DNA of 64,000 bases from VAZQ01 sp963817135 (GCA_963817135.1 CAWFNG010000016.1:310001-374000), one strand, 5' to 3'; shown: positions 25,570 through 34,815, counted from the first letter of the stretch. Made by a program: numbers and translations. Notes: generated by a model not told the origin, from the letters alone.

Positions 25570-26058
25570 TCATCGATAGGGTGCGTCGAGAGCGATATTC
25601 TTGGCGATCTCTCGCTCCCAACGGTCGCCGTTGGCAAGCAGCCGTTCCTTGTCGAACAGCAGTTCTTCCCGCGTCTCGGTTGAAAATTCGAAATTTGGGC
25701 CCTCCACGATGGCATCGACCGGGCAAGCCTCCTGGCAAAGCCCGCAATAGATGCATTTGACCATATCGATGTCGTATCGCGTGGTACGGCGCGTGCCGTC
25801 GTTGCGGCGCGGCCCCGCCTCGATGGTGATTGCCTGCGCGGGGCATATCGCCTCGCACAATTTGCAGGCAATGCAGCGCTCTTCGCCATTCGGATAACGT
25901 CGCAGCGCGTGCTCGCCGCGAAAGCGCGGCGACAGCGCTCCCTTCTCGAACGGATAATTGAGGGTCGGCTTCGGTTTGAAGAAGTATCGCAGGCCGAGAA
26001 CGAAAGCCGTTACAAACTCGCTCAGGAACACGGAGCGGGCAGCGCGATCGAGCCTCAT
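25570..26058 (-). CDS. nuoI: NADH-quinone oxidoreductase subunit I
   Basis: The 162-residue peripheral-arm subunit has two 4Fe-4S clusters, ligated by CIACKLCEAICP (about residues 61-72) and CIYCGLCQEACP (about 100-111). They carry electrons towards NuoB and quinone. The N-terminus has the amphipathic membrane-docking helix. A small membrane ORF (26108-26347) lies between it and nuoH. Confidence 0.97.
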   Translation of the reverse strand: MRLDRAARSVFLSEFVTAFVLGLRYFFKPKPTLNYPFEKGALSPRFRGEHALRRYPNGEERCIACKLCEAICPAQAITIEAGPRRNDGTRRTTRYDIDMVKCIYCGLCQEACPVDAIVEGPNFEFSTETREELLFDKERLLANGDRWEREIAKNIALDAPYR

Positions 26059-26107
26059 GACGTAATCCCCTGGGGCAGACGATCGTGATGCTGCCGCTTC
26101 TTGAATT

Positions 26108-26347
26108 TCACCCTGCGATCAGCCCTGCCAGCCAATATCCCAAGCCTGCGAAGGCTGCGATATCCGCTGCAAGGACGGCACGCCGCAGCAGCGACATTTC
26201 GCTCCCGAGCAGGCCGGCCTGCTCGCCGGTGTCGCAGCGGGCGCGCAAGCCCCGCTCGATTGCTGCAACCAGCGGTGCATAGGCAAGTGCGGCAACCGCG
26301 ATCCCAATGAAGGCTCCGATGAGCCCAACCAGAGAAAGAGCGACCAT
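26108..26347 (-). CDS. Small membrane protein inserted between nuoH and nuoI
   Basis: The 79-residue product (MVALSLVGLIGAFIGIAVAA...) has an N-terminal transmembrane helix, a central hydrophilic stretch (ERGLRARCDTGEQAGLLGSE) and a second hydrophobic segment ending GYWLAGLIAG. The ATG at 26347 has a weak AGG upstream; a TTG three codons earlier is an alternative. It lies 15 bp after nuoH and 49 bp before nuoI on the same strand, so it is surely co-transcribed if expressed. It is not one of the 14 standard subunits. I do not recognise a family; an accessory or assembly role for complex I is only a guess. Confidence 0.5.
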   Translation of the reverse strand: MVALSLVGLIGAFIGIAVAALAYAPLVAAIERGLRARCDTGEQAGLLGSEMSLLRRAVLAADIAAFAGLGYWLAGLIAG

Positions 26348-26362
26348 CCTGATCAATCAGCG

Positions 26363-27388
26363 TCATTTCGGCGCGAGACCTCCATATTGGAGCACGCCGC
26401 CGACAATTGCGACCATGGCAAGCGACAGCGGAAGAAATACTTTCCAACCCAGGCGCATCAGTTGGTCATAGCGATAGCGCGGGACGATGGCCTTCACCAT
26501 GGCAAACAGGAAAAACATGAAGAAGCATTTGAGGACGAACCAGATCACTCCCGGTATCCAGGTGAATGGCGCCACTGGAAACGGCGGCAGCCAACCGCCA
26601 AGGAACAAGATGGTCGCCATGGCGCACATGGTTGCGATGGCAACGTATTCGCCGAGAAAAAACAGCAAGAATGCGGTCGCCGAGTATTCGACAGCAAAGC
26701 CCGCGACCAGTTCGGATTCCGCCTCCACCAGGTCAAACGGGGGACGGTTCGTTTCCGCCAGCGCGGAAACCAGAAACACCACGAACATCGGCAATAGCGG
26801 CAGCCAAAACCAATTGAACATTCCCCATTTTCCGATCTGGGCGTCGACGATTGCCGAAAGATTGAGCGAACCGGCGCAAAGAAGCACCGTAATGATGACA
26901 AATCCAATCGAGACTTCATAGGAGACCATTTGCGCTGCGGATCGCAGCGCCGAGAGAAACGGGTACTTGGAATTCGACGACCATCCGGCCATGATCACGC
27001 CGTAGACCATCAACGAGGAGATGGCGAAGATATACAGCACGCCGACGTTGAGATCGGCGATCGCCCAGTCGGCGCTGACTGGAATAACCGCCCAGGCGGA
27101 AAGCGCGAGCACGCCGGTGACAAGGGGAGCAAGCAAAAACACGCCTTTGTTGGCACCGGACGGAATGACCGGCTCCTTGACGACGAATTTGAGCAGATCG
27201 GCAAACGACTGCAGCAGGCCCCAGGGTCCAACCACATTCGGACCGCGTCTGATCTGGACTGCTGCCCAGATTTTGCGATCGGCATAGAGCACATAGGCGA
27301 TCACGATCAGCAACAGGACGAGCAGCAGAACGCTTTCCGCCACGATGATAATCAGCGGCCAGATGTATGTGAGAAAGAATTCAGCCAT
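26363..27388 (-). CDS. nuoH: NADH-quinone oxidoreductase subunit H
   Basis: The 341-residue membrane subunit joins the peripheral arm to the membrane arm and forms much of the quinone cavity. Typical segments are ADRKIWAAVQIRRGPNVVGP, GLLQSFADLLKFVVKEPVIP and ETNRPPFDLVEAESELVAGF. The start at 27388 (MAEFFLTYIWPL) is the family start, 11 bp after nuoG. The open frame continues upstream into nuoG, but that extension is an out-of-frame shadow. Confidence 0.96.
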   Translation of the reverse strand: MAEFFLTYIWPLIIIVAESVLLLVLLLIVIAYVLYADRKIWAAVQIRRGPNVVGPWGLLQSFADLLKFVVKEPVIPSGANKGVFLLAPLVTGVLALSAWAVIPVSADWAIADLNVGVLYIFAISSLMVYGVIMAGWSSNSKYPFLSALRSAAQMVSYEVSIGFVIITVLLCAGSLNLSAIVDAQIGKWGMFNWFWLPLLPMFVVFLVSALAETNRPPFDLVEAESELVAGFAVEYSATAFLLFFLGEYVAIATMCAMATILFLGGWLPPFPVAPFTWIPGVIWFVLKCFFMFFLFAMVKAIVPRYRYDQLMRLGWKVFLPLSLAMVAIVGGVLQYGGLAPK

Positions 27389-27398
27389 TCGCGTGCCG

Positions 27399-29480
27399 CT
27401 ATTCCGCCGCGCGCAGCGCGGCGCTCCCCTCGGCAACCAGCGAACATTCGGCCATGATAGGTGAAGCGCGGGCGATGGGGTTGGTGAAATAGAAATCCTC
27501 GATGGCCGAGGCGAAGGGAGCCTTGTCGAACGCGCCGCCGCGTTCGGCAAGCGCGGCGATGTCGGCAGGCAAGCCCCGCGCAATCTGGTCAGTCCCGGCA
27601 AGGTGCGGATGAGCCTTGAACAAGGCCTGACGCAAGCCCGCCAGCGAGTCGTAGGGAAGCCGGCAGCCCAGCACATCGGACAAGGCGCGGATGATTGCCC
27701 AATCCTCACGCGCTTCACCGGGCGGGAAGGAAGCCCGGCCGGCAATCTGCACACGGCCCTCGGTATTGACGTAGAGGCTTGATTTTTCCGGGTAAGCCGC
27801 GCCCGGCAGGACAATGTCGGCGCGCTCAGCGCCGCGATCGCCATGGCTTCCGATATAAATGGCAAAAGCTGCGGGGGCGATGTCGATCTCGTCAGCGCCA
27901 AGGAGAAAGATCAAGTCAATTGCATCGGGCGATGCCATTTGCTGCGCATTACGACCGCTAGCCCCGGGTGTGAAGCCCACATCGAGCGCGCCAACCCGCG
28001 CAGCCGCCGTGTGCAGCACACAGTACCCATTCCAGCCTTCGCTTCGCGCTCCGAGTGCTGCCTTCGCGGCGAGGGCGGCAATCGCGCTGCCGTCCGGCCG
28101 CGCCAGCGCTCCCATGCCGACGACAACCAGCGGACGCTCGGCTCTTTGCAAGAGCTGGCCAAAATCATTCGTACCTGCTGCCACCTCGGCAAGCGTCTGC
28201 GGTCCGGTACCGAGATGCTGATACGGATAGGTCAGATCGGCACGCTCGCCGATAAGGCCGATCGGAAAATTGCCCATGCGCCAGCGTTTGCGAATGCGCG
28301 CATTGAGGACGGCCGCTTCCCAGCGCGGATTTGATCCGACCAGCAGCAGGGCGTCGGCGCTTTCAATACCTGCGATGCAGGCATTGAACAGATAAGTCGC
28401 TCTGCCCCAGCTCGGGTCAAGCGCCGCTCCGTCCTGCCGACAGTCGAGATTCGCTACGTTGAGACGCGTGAGCAAATCCTTCAGAGCAAAGATTTCTTCG
28501 ACTGCGGCGAGGTCGCCGACGATGGCGCCTATGCGTTCGGCTGGTGTGGCTTTGACCTGCGCGGCAATGGCATCGAAAGCCGCGCGCCAGGTCGTTCCAC
28601 GCAGGCGGCCATTCTCGCGAATGTAAGGCTGGTCCAGGCGCTGCAAACGCAGCCCATCCACAATGTGGCGAGTTTTATCGGAAATCCACTCCTCGTTCAC
28701 GTCCTCATTGACGCGCGGCAGAATTCGCATGACCTCGCGGCCGCGCGTATCAATACGAATGGCCGAGCCGATGGCGTCCATTACGTCGACCAATTCGGTC
28801 TTATTCAACTCCCAGGGCCGTGCGGCGAATGCGTAAGGTTTGGAGGTCAACGCGCCGACCGGGCAGAGGTCGACCACGTTGCCCTGCAGCTCGGATGTCA
28901 TCGCCTGTTCGAGATAGGTGGTGATTTCCATGTCCTCGCCGCGTCCGATGGCGCCAAGCTCAGGCACGCCGGCAACTTCCGTCATGAAGCGAACGCAACG
29001 CGTGCAATGAATGCAGCGGTTCATAACGGTCTTGACCAGCACGCCCACATATTTGTCTTCGACCGCGCGCTTGTTCTCGTGATAACGGCTGGCATCGATG
29101 CCGTAGGCCATCGCTTGATCCTGCAGGTCGCATTCGCCGCCCTGGTCGCAGATCGGGCAGTCGAGCGGGTGATTGATGAGAAGGAATTCCATCACCCCTT
29201 CCCGGGCCTTGCGCACCATCGGCGTCCTGGAAGCGACTTCCGGCAACTCACCTTTCGGCCCCGGACGGCAATCGCGCACCGCCCATGCGCAGCTGGCGAT
29301 AGGTTTCGGGGAGCCTTTGAGCTCGACCAGACACATGCGGCAATTGCCGGCGATCGAGAGCCGCTCGTGGAAACAGAAGCGGGGAATCTCCGCGCCGGCG
29401 GCCTCGCACGCCTGCAGCAGCGTGTAGTCCGCCGGGACATCAATTTCTTTGCCGTCGACAATGAGCTTGGTCACCGCCAA
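27399..29480 (-). CDS. nuoG: NADH-quinone oxidoreductase subunit G
   Basis: The 693-residue peripheral subunit starts with a ferredoxin-like 2Fe-2S domain (PRFCFHERLSIAGNCRMCLV). The His/Cys cluster region HPLDCPICDQGGECDLQDQA follows, then the 4Fe-4S ligands CIHCTRCVRFMTEVAG and a molybdopterin-oxidoreductase-like domain that no longer binds a cofactor. It transfers electrons from NuoF/E towards NuoI. It starts 3 bp after nuoF. Length is typical. Confidence 0.96.
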   Translation of the reverse strand: MAVTKLIVDGKEIDVPADYTLLQACEAAGAEIPRFCFHERLSIAGNCRMCLVELKGSPKPIASCAWAVRDCRPGPKGELPEVASRTPMVRKAREGVMEFLLINHPLDCPICDQGGECDLQDQAMAYGIDASRYHENKRAVEDKYVGVLVKTVMNRCIHCTRCVRFMTEVAGVPELGAIGRGEDMEITTYLEQAMTSELQGNVVDLCPVGALTSKPYAFAARPWELNKTELVDVMDAIGSAIRIDTRGREVMRILPRVNEDVNEEWISDKTRHIVDGLRLQRLDQPYIRENGRLRGTTWRAAFDAIAAQVKATPAERIGAIVGDLAAVEEIFALKDLLTRLNVANLDCRQDGAALDPSWGRATYLFNACIAGIESADALLLVGSNPRWEAAVLNARIRKRWRMGNFPIGLIGERADLTYPYQHLGTGPQTLAEVAAGTNDFGQLLQRAERPLVVVGMGALARPDGSAIAALAAKAALGARSEGWNGYCVLHTAAARVGALDVGFTPGASGRNAQQMASPDAIDLIFLLGADEIDIAPAAFAIYIGSHGDRGAERADIVLPGAAYPEKSSLYVNTEGRVQIAGRASFPPGEAREDWAIIRALSDVLGCRLPYDSLAGLRQALFKAHPHLAGTDQIARGLPADIAALAERGGAFDKAPFASAIEDFYFTNPIARASPIMAECSLVAEGSAALRAAE

Positions 29481-29483
29481 CTC

Positions 29484-30788
29484 CTACTCTGCCGCCACCC
29501 GGACGGGCTCGGGATGCGGGTTCGCCGAGTAAGCATCGATGCGCCGTTCAATCTCGTGACGGAAATGGCGAATGAGCCCCTGCACCGGCCAGGCCGCACC
29601 ATCACCGAAGGCGCAAATGGTGTGACCTTCGATCTGAGTGGTGACTTCCATCAGCATATCGATCTCACGTTTATGGGCGCGTCCTTCGGCCATGCGCATG
29701 AGTACCCGCCACATCCAGCCCATGCCTTCGCGGCAGGGCGTGCACTGACCGCAGCTCTCGTGCTTGTAGAAATAGGAGATGCGGGCCATGGCGGCGACAA
29801 TGTCGGTTGACTTGTCCATCACGATGACGGCGGCGGTGCCGAGGGCCGATTTGAACTCCCGGCAGCCGTCGAAATCCATCAGCAAGGCGTCGCATTGATG
29901 CGCCGGGATGAGCGGCATTGAGGAGCCGCCTGGAATAACCGCAAGCAAGTTGTCCCAGCCGCCGCGTACGCCACCGGCATGCGTTTCCAAAAGCTCCCGC
30001 AGCGGAATGCCCATTGCCTCTTCCACGTTGCAGGGCTTTTCCACATGCCCGGAAATGCAGAACAGCTTCGTGCCGGTATTGTTCGGACGTCCTATGCCGG
30101 CGAACCAGGCGGCACCGCGTTTGACGATATCCGGTACAACCGCGATCGATTCCACGTTGTTGACCGTCGTTGGACAGCCATAGAGGCCGACATTGGCCGG
30201 AAACGGGGGCTTGAGCCGGGGCTGACCCTTCTTGCCTTCCAGGCTCTCAAGCAATGCAGTCTCTTCGCCGCAGATATAGGCACCTGCACCGTGGTGAATA
30301 TAAAGCTCGAAAGGAAAACCGTGGATATTGTCCTTGCCGATCAGCCTTGCCTCGTAGGCTTGGTCCACGGCAGCCTGCAGGTGCTCGCGCTCGCGCACGA
30401 ACTCGCCGCGGATGTAGATGTAGGCGACCTCCGCATCCATGGCGAAGCCTGCGATTAAGCTGCCTTCGATCAAAAGATGCGGGTCGTGCCGCATGATCTC
30501 GCGATCCTTGCAGGTGCCAGGCTCAGATTCGTCGGCGTTAACGACGAGATAATGTGGCCGTCCATCGGACTTTTTAGGCATGAACGACCACTTCAGTCCG
30601 GTGGGAAAGCCGGCACCACCCCTTCCGCGAAGTCCCGATGCTTTCACTTCGTTGACTATCCAATCGCGTCCCTTTTGCAGGATTGCAGCGGTACCGTCCC
30701 ATGCCCCGCGGGCACGCGCACTCGCCAGCCCCCAATCATGCAGGCCATACAGGTTTCTGAAAATGCGGTCGCGGTCGTGGAGAATCAT
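29484..30788 (-). CDS. nuoF: NADH-quinone oxidoreductase subunit F
   Basis: The 434-residue subunit holds the NADH site, FMN and cluster N3. The FMN/NAD glycine loop GLRGRGGAGFPTGLKWSFMP, the segment GAGAYICGEETALLESLEG and the cluster ligands ESCGQCTPCREG are present. It accepts hydride from NADH and passes electrons to NuoE and NuoG. Its ATG overlaps the nuoE stop by four bases. Confidence 0.97.
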   Translation of the reverse strand: MILHDRDRIFRNLYGLHDWGLASARARGAWDGTAAILQKGRDWIVNEVKASGLRGRGGAGFPTGLKWSFMPKKSDGRPHYLVVNADESEPGTCKDREIMRHDPHLLIEGSLIAGFAMDAEVAYIYIRGEFVREREHLQAAVDQAYEARLIGKDNIHGFPFELYIHHGAGAYICGEETALLESLEGKKGQPRLKPPFPANVGLYGCPTTVNNVESIAVVPDIVKRGAAWFAGIGRPNNTGTKLFCISGHVEKPCNVEEAMGIPLRELLETHAGGVRGGWDNLLAVIPGGSSMPLIPAHQCDALLMDFDGCREFKSALGTAAVIVMDKSTDIVAAMARISYFYKHESCGQCTPCREGMGWMWRVLMRMAEGRAHKREIDMLMEVTTQIEGHTICAFGDGAAWPVQGLIRHFRHEIERRIDAYSANPHPEPVRVAAE

Positions 30789-31414
30789 GATTGCCTTTTT
30801 GCGGAGGAGTCGGCGGAATCGATGAGGGTCGTTGGTCCACCGACTGGTGCCGAGAGCTGACGCTCGACTTGCGGACCAGGGCGAACCGCTTTGCCGGAGA
30901 CGAGATCATCGAGGATGGTACTCAAGCTCGAAGCCGTGAGATCCTCGAAATAGTCGTAATTGATTTGCGCTGCCGGTGCGTTGACGCAGGCGCCAAGACA
31001 TTCCACCTCAATCCAGGAAAGCATGCCGTCGCTGGTCACGTGCTGCTGCTCGCCAATGCGATCGCGGCACAGCGTGAGAAGCTTGTCCGCGCCGCGCAGG
31101 ACGCATGGAGTGGTGCCGCAGACCTGAACGTGAAATTTTCCGACCGGCGCAAGATTGAACATGGTGTAAAAGGTAGCGACTTCGAGCGCACGCATCTTGG
31201 CCATGCCAAGGATGCCGGCGACGTGCTCGATCGCCTTGCGCGGCAGCCATCCGCCCGCTTGCTCCTGCGCGCGCCAGAGCAGCGGTATGATTGCCGATTG
31301 CTGGCGACCTGGCGGATATTTGGTGATCTCGCGCTTGGCCCATTCGAGGTTCTCCGCCGTGAAGGCGAAGCTTGCGGGCTGGACCGATTCGTCGGCGAGA
31401 CGGCGCACAGCCAT
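30785..31414 (-). CDS. nuoE: NADH-quinone oxidoreductase subunit E
   Basis: The 209-residue thioredoxin-fold subunit carries a 2Fe-2S cluster (N1a). The ligands are in VQVCGTTPCVLRG and ECLGACVNAP. The start at 31414 (MAVRRLADESVQ) overlaps the nuoD TAA by one base and matches the family; the longer open frame upstream lies over nuoD. The last 30 residues are a Pro/Ser-rich tail. It works with NuoF in the NADH dehydrogenase module. Confidence 0.95.
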   Translation of the reverse strand: MAVRRLADESVQPASFAFTAENLEWAKREITKYPPGRQQSAIIPLLWRAQEQAGGWLPRKAIEHVAGILGMAKMRALEVATFYTMFNLAPVGKFHVQVCGTTPCVLRGADKLLTLCRDRIGEQQHVTSDGMLSWIEVECLGACVNAPAAQINYDYFEDLTASSLSTILDDLVSGKAVRPGPQVERQLSAPVGGPTTLIDSADSSAKRQS

Positions 31415-32613
31415 TATCGATCGACCTCCCCGAACACGATGTCGAGGGAGCCAAGAATAGCCGAGACATCGGCCAGCATGTAGCCGCGGCAGAGAAAATC
31501 CATGGCCTGCAAGTGGGCGAATCCGGGAGGGCGGATTTTGCACTTGTAGGGCTTATTGCTGCCATCGGAGACGAGATAGACCCCAAACTCGCCCTTCGGC
31601 GCCTCGACCGCGGCATAAACCTCGCCCGCGGGAACATGGAAACCTTCAGTATAGAGCTTGAAGTGGTGGATGAGCGCCTCCATGGAGCGTTTCATCTCAC
31701 CACGTTTGGGGGGCACAATCTTATTGTCGTCGATAGCAATCGGTCCCTGCCCTTCCGGAGAGCGAAGCTTCGCCAAGCATTGCTTCATGATACCGGTCGA
31801 TTGGCGCATTTCCTCCATGCGAATGCAGTAACGGTCATAATTGTCGCCATTCTTGCCGACCGGGATATCGAATTCGAACTCCGCGTAACATTCGTATGGT
31901 TGCGCCTTGCGCAGGTCCCACGCCGCACCCGAGCCGCGCACCATTACACCCGAAAAACCCCAGGCCCAGGCATCGGCAAGCGTCACCACCCCGATGTCGA
32001 CATTGCGCTGCTTGAAAATGCGATTGTCGGTGAGCAACCCTTCAATGTCGTCGCAGACTTTCAGAAATGGATCGCAGAACCCCCAAATATCGTCGATCAG
32101 CTTTGGCGGCAGATCCCCATGCACCCCGCCGACGCGAAAATAGTTGGCGTGCATGCGGCTGCCGGAAGCTCGCTCGTAGAACACCATCAGCTTTTCGCGT
32201 TCCTCAAAACCCCAAAGCGGCGGGGTAAGCGCGCCGACATCCATTGCCTGCGTCGTCACGTTAAGGAGATGCGACAGCAGACGCCCGATCTCGCAATAAA
32301 GCACGCGAATGAGCTGCGCGCGCCTGGGGACCGCAATACGCAGCAGCTTTTCTGCCGCAAGACAGAACGCGTGCTCCTGATTCATCGGCGCGACGTAGTC
32401 AAGCCGATCGAAATAGGGAATTGCCTGCAAATAGGTTTTCGCCTCGATCAGCTTTTCCGTGCCGCGATGCAACAAGCCGATATGCGGGTCAACTCGCTCC
32501 ACCACCTCGCCGTCCAGCTCCAGCACCAAGCGCAGAACCCCGTGTGCCGCTGGGTGTTGCGGCCCGAAATTGATGGTGAAATTGCGCAGCTTCGTTTCAG
32601 CGCTGGGCATCAC
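31414..32613 (-). CDS. nuoD: NADH-quinone oxidoreductase subunit D
   Basis: The 399-residue 49-kDa-type subunit begins with INFGPQHPAAHGVLRLVLEL, the conserved quinone-site loop, and carries PHIGLLHRGTEKLIEAKTYL and MNQEHAFCLAAEKLL. With NuoB and NuoH it forms the quinone-binding site. It is separate from nuoC, not fused as in E. coli. Its start overlaps the 3' end of the upstream thioesterase gene by 17 bases. Confidence 0.97.
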   Translation of the reverse strand: MMPSAETKLRNFTINFGPQHPAAHGVLRLVLELDGEVVERVDPHIGLLHRGTEKLIEAKTYLQAIPYFDRLDYVAPMNQEHAFCLAAEKLLRIAVPRRAQLIRVLYCEIGRLLSHLLNVTTQAMDVGALTPPLWGFEEREKLMVFYERASGSRMHANYFRVGGVHGDLPPKLIDDIWGFCDPFLKVCDDIEGLLTDNRIFKQRNVDIGVVTLADAWAWGFSGVMVRGSGAAWDLRKAQPYECYAEFEFDIPVGKNGDNYDRYCIRMEEMRQSTGIMKQCLAKLRSPEGQGPIAIDDNKIVPPKRGEMKRSMEALIHHFKLYTEGFHVPAGEVYAAVEAPKGEFGVYLVSDGSNKPYKCKIRPPGFAHLQAMDFLCRGYMLADVSAILGSLDIVFGEVDR

Positions 32614-33037
32614 ACGCTCGCAACTTTATTGATTTCTCCGCAAGCCGGGCATTGAATTTGTCCCAAATGACGATGAACCGCTGATGACGGCCCTCGCCGA
32701 TGGGATCGATCCCGTCATGCGCTTTCACTGCAAACGTCACACGCGGACCATCGACTGCAAGGCATTCCGTGTCGACCGTGACAGTAAGGCCCGGCGGCGT
32801 AGCGGCCGTGTGACTGAGGTCGATATGCACGCCGAGGCTTCCCTCGCCGGGATCGAGGTGCGGAGCCAATAGCTGCATGCAGGTCCATTCCATCAGCCCA
32901 ACCATGAACCCGGTGGCGAATACCGCGGGCATGTTCTGAAAATCTGCCACTTCAGGATAGAGGTGCGGCACGGTTTTCGTCGGCGGCACTTCGAACTGAA
33001 AACGGTGCGTCAGACCGCATCGCAGGGTCGGCTTCAT
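32597..33037 (-). CDS. FlK-like hotdog thioesterase between nuoC and nuoD
   Basis: The 146-residue protein matches the fluoroacetyl-CoA thioesterase (FlK) family of hotdog enzymes, cytoplasmic acyl-CoA hydrolases. The FlK catalytic residues Thr42, Glu50 and His76 fall at the same numbers here, in ATGFMVGLME (T42, E50) and DLSHTAATPPG (H76). Phe33 of the FlK lid is also present, while position 36 is Met. Other family segments are VTVDTECLAVDGPRVTFAVK and AHDGIDPIGEGRHQRFIVIW. The ATG overlaps the nuoC stop by four bases and the 3' end overlaps nuoD, so it is fully embedded in the nuo operon. It is not a complex I subunit; the substrate is unknown. Confidence 0.85.
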   Translation of the reverse strand: MKPTLRCGLTHRFQFEVPPTKTVPHLYPEVADFQNMPAVFATGFMVGLMEWTCMQLLAPHLDPGEGSLGVHIDLSHTAATPPGLTVTVDTECLAVDGPRVTFAVKAHDGIDPIGEGRHQRFIVIWDKFNARLAEKSIKLRACDAQR

Positions 33038-33651
33038 GCTGACCCCTTGCCGTCAGCTCCTTTCTCGTCGCCGGGAAGCGGGTAACCCGGACCTTCCCAG
33101 GGCGAGAGGAAATCGAAATTGCGGAACTCCTGCGTCAACTGCACAGGCTCATAGCGGACGCGCTTTTCTTCGTCGTCATAGCGCACCTCGACGAATCCGG
33201 TGAGCGGAAAATCCTTGCGCAGCGGATGGCCCTCGAATCCATAATCCGTCAGCAAACGGCGCATGTCCGGATGTCCGGTGAACAGCACTCCGTAAAGGTC
33301 ATAGACTTCGCGCTCGAACCAGTTGGCGCCGGGAAAGGCAGTTACCAGCGACGGCACCGCCGTATTCTCGTCGACCGCCAGCTTGACCCGAATACGGAGA
33401 TTCTGCTTGGGCGAGAGGAAGTGATAAACGACGTCGAAACGATGCTCGCGGTTTGGCCAGTCGATCGCCGTTACGTCAATGATGCTGCAAAACTGGCAAC
33501 GCTCGTCATCGCGCAGGAAGGTTGCCACCGTGACAATGTCATCGGCCTTGGCGCTTATGGTCAGCTCGCCATAGGCAACCGAGGAGCCGAGGACCGAGCC
33601 CGGCAGCGCGGCGATGATGGTCTCGCCGAGTTTCTCCAACATTTCATCCAT
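33034..33651 (-). CDS. nuoC: NADH-quinone oxidoreductase subunit C
   Basis: The 205-residue 30-kDa-type subunit has the signature ERE-VYDLYGVLFTGHPDMRRL and TDYGFEGHPLRKDFPLTGFV. The C-terminal ERVVYEPVQL-like segment appears as RVRYEPVQLTQEFRNFDF. It is structural in the quinone module. It starts 15 bp after nuoB and overlaps the thioesterase gene by four bases. Confidence 0.96.
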   Translation of the reverse strand: MDEMLEKLGETIIAALPGSVLGSSVAYGELTISAKADDIVTVATFLRDDERCQFCSIIDVTAIDWPNREHRFDVVYHFLSPKQNLRIRVKLAVDENTAVPSLVTAFPGANWFEREVYDLYGVLFTGHPDMRRLLTDYGFEGHPLRKDFPLTGFVEVRYDDEEKRVRYEPVQLTQEFRNFDFLSPWEGPGYPLPGDEKGADGKGSA

Positions 33652-33666
33652 TGAGAAGAAAACCCG

Positions 33667-34239
33667 TCAGCGCTCGATGGTGCCGATGCGGCGGATCTTT
33701 TTTTGCAGAAGCAGCACCCCATACAGCAAGGCTTCAGCCGTCGGCGGGCAGCCAGGCACATAGATGTCGACCGGAACGATGCGGTCGCAGCCGCGCACCA
33801 CCGAGTAGGAATAGTGGTAGTAACCGCCGCCATTGGCGCACGAACCCATGGAGATCACGTATCGTGGCTCCGGCATCTGGTCGTAGACTTTGCGCAAGGC
33901 CGGCGCCATCTTGTTGGTGAGCGTCCCGGCAACGATCATCACATCGGATTGCCGTGGAGAAGCGCGCGGCGCGAAGCCGAAGCGCTCCGCATCGTAACGC
34001 GGCATGGACATCTGCATCATCTCGATTGCACAGCATGCCAGCCCGAAGGTCATCCACATCAAGGAGCCGGTACGCGCCCAGATGACGAGATCCTCAGCGG
34101 TGGTCACGAGGAACCCCTTATCGGAGAGTTGCTCGTTTAGTCCGGCAAAAAACCTGTCATCCCCGGGTCCCGGATTGCCCGTGCGCGGGTCCAGTATGGC
34201 GGCCGATGGAGGCACGAGGGCGCCCGGCACTAATCCCAT
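33667..34239 (-). CDS. nuoB: NADH-quinone oxidoreductase subunit B
   Basis: The 190-residue subunit binds cluster N2, next to the quinone. Tandem cysteines are in MTFGLACCAIEMMQM, with further ligands in SMGSCANGGGYYHYSYSVV and VPGCPPTAEALLYG. I start it at 34239 (MGLVPG) because AAAGGAG lies just upstream and this gives a short overlap with the nuoA stop. An in-frame ATG seven codons earlier would overlap nuoA by 31 bases. Confidence 0.95.
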   Translation of the reverse strand: MGLVPGALVPPSAAILDPRTGNPGPGDDRFFAGLNEQLSDKGFLVTTAEDLVIWARTGSLMWMTFGLACCAIEMMQMSMPRYDAERFGFAPRASPRQSDVMIVAGTLTNKMAPALRKVYDQMPEPRYVISMGSCANGGGYYHYSYSVVRGCDRIVPVDIYVPGCPPTAEALLYGVLLLQKKIRRIGTIER

Positions 34240-34598
34240 TCCAGTGCTCCTTTGCGCCATTCATATATGAAGCCAACAGTCAGAACGCCAAGAAAGACCA
34301 TCATCGACCAATAGCCGAAGATGCCGAGGCCACCGAAGGCCACAGCCCAGGGAAAGAGGAAGCTCACTTCAAGGTCGAATATGATGAACAGAATTGCCAC
34401 CAGGTAATACCGCACATCGAACTTCATGCGCGCGTCATCGAAGGCATTGAAACCGCATTCGTACGCGGAAAGCTTCTCGGCGTCCGGCTGCTTGTAAGCG
34501 ACCAGGAAGGGTACCAGGAGGATCGCAGCACAGATCGCGAGTGCAACCGCGATGAAGATCACAAGCGGAAGGTAGGTGTTGAGCAACACCTCATTCAT
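34230..34598 (-). CDS. nuoA: NADH-quinone oxidoreductase subunit A
   Basis: The 122-residue, three-helix subunit is the first nuo gene. The loop KLSAYECGFNAFDDARMKFD contains the conserved ECG cysteine and the KFDVRYYLVAILFIIFDLEV helix follows. It contributes to the quinone cavity with NuoH and NuoD. The operon promoter should lie in 34599-34815, shared with the divergent BKACE gene; I cannot assign a clear -35/-10. Confidence 0.96.
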   Translation of the reverse strand: MNEVLLNTYLPLVIFIAVALAICAAILLVPFLVAYKQPDAEKLSAYECGFNAFDDARMKFDVRYYLVAILFIIFDLEVSFLFPWAVAFGGLGIFGYWSMMVFLGVLTVGFIYEWRKGALEWD

Positions 34599-34815
34599 GG
34601 CACTCTCCGTCGCGTGGCCGGGACAAGGACCCCGGGGCCGCTGCTTCGTCAGACGCTATGCTTGCCGAGGAGGGCGTAACCCCTTATCGAGAGAGCGATT
34701 TACGGCTTAGCGCAGGGCATTATGGGTGGCAAGGCGTGCCATCACGGCGCAGCCGTTGACATACATCAAGATCGTCTATGGAGGCAGATTTTCAGCGGAT
34801 ACTTCGAGGGGTCAA

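Noticed and set aside
27389..27901. Upstream extension of the nuoH frame
   Set aside because: It overlaps nuoG out of frame; the family start is at 27388.
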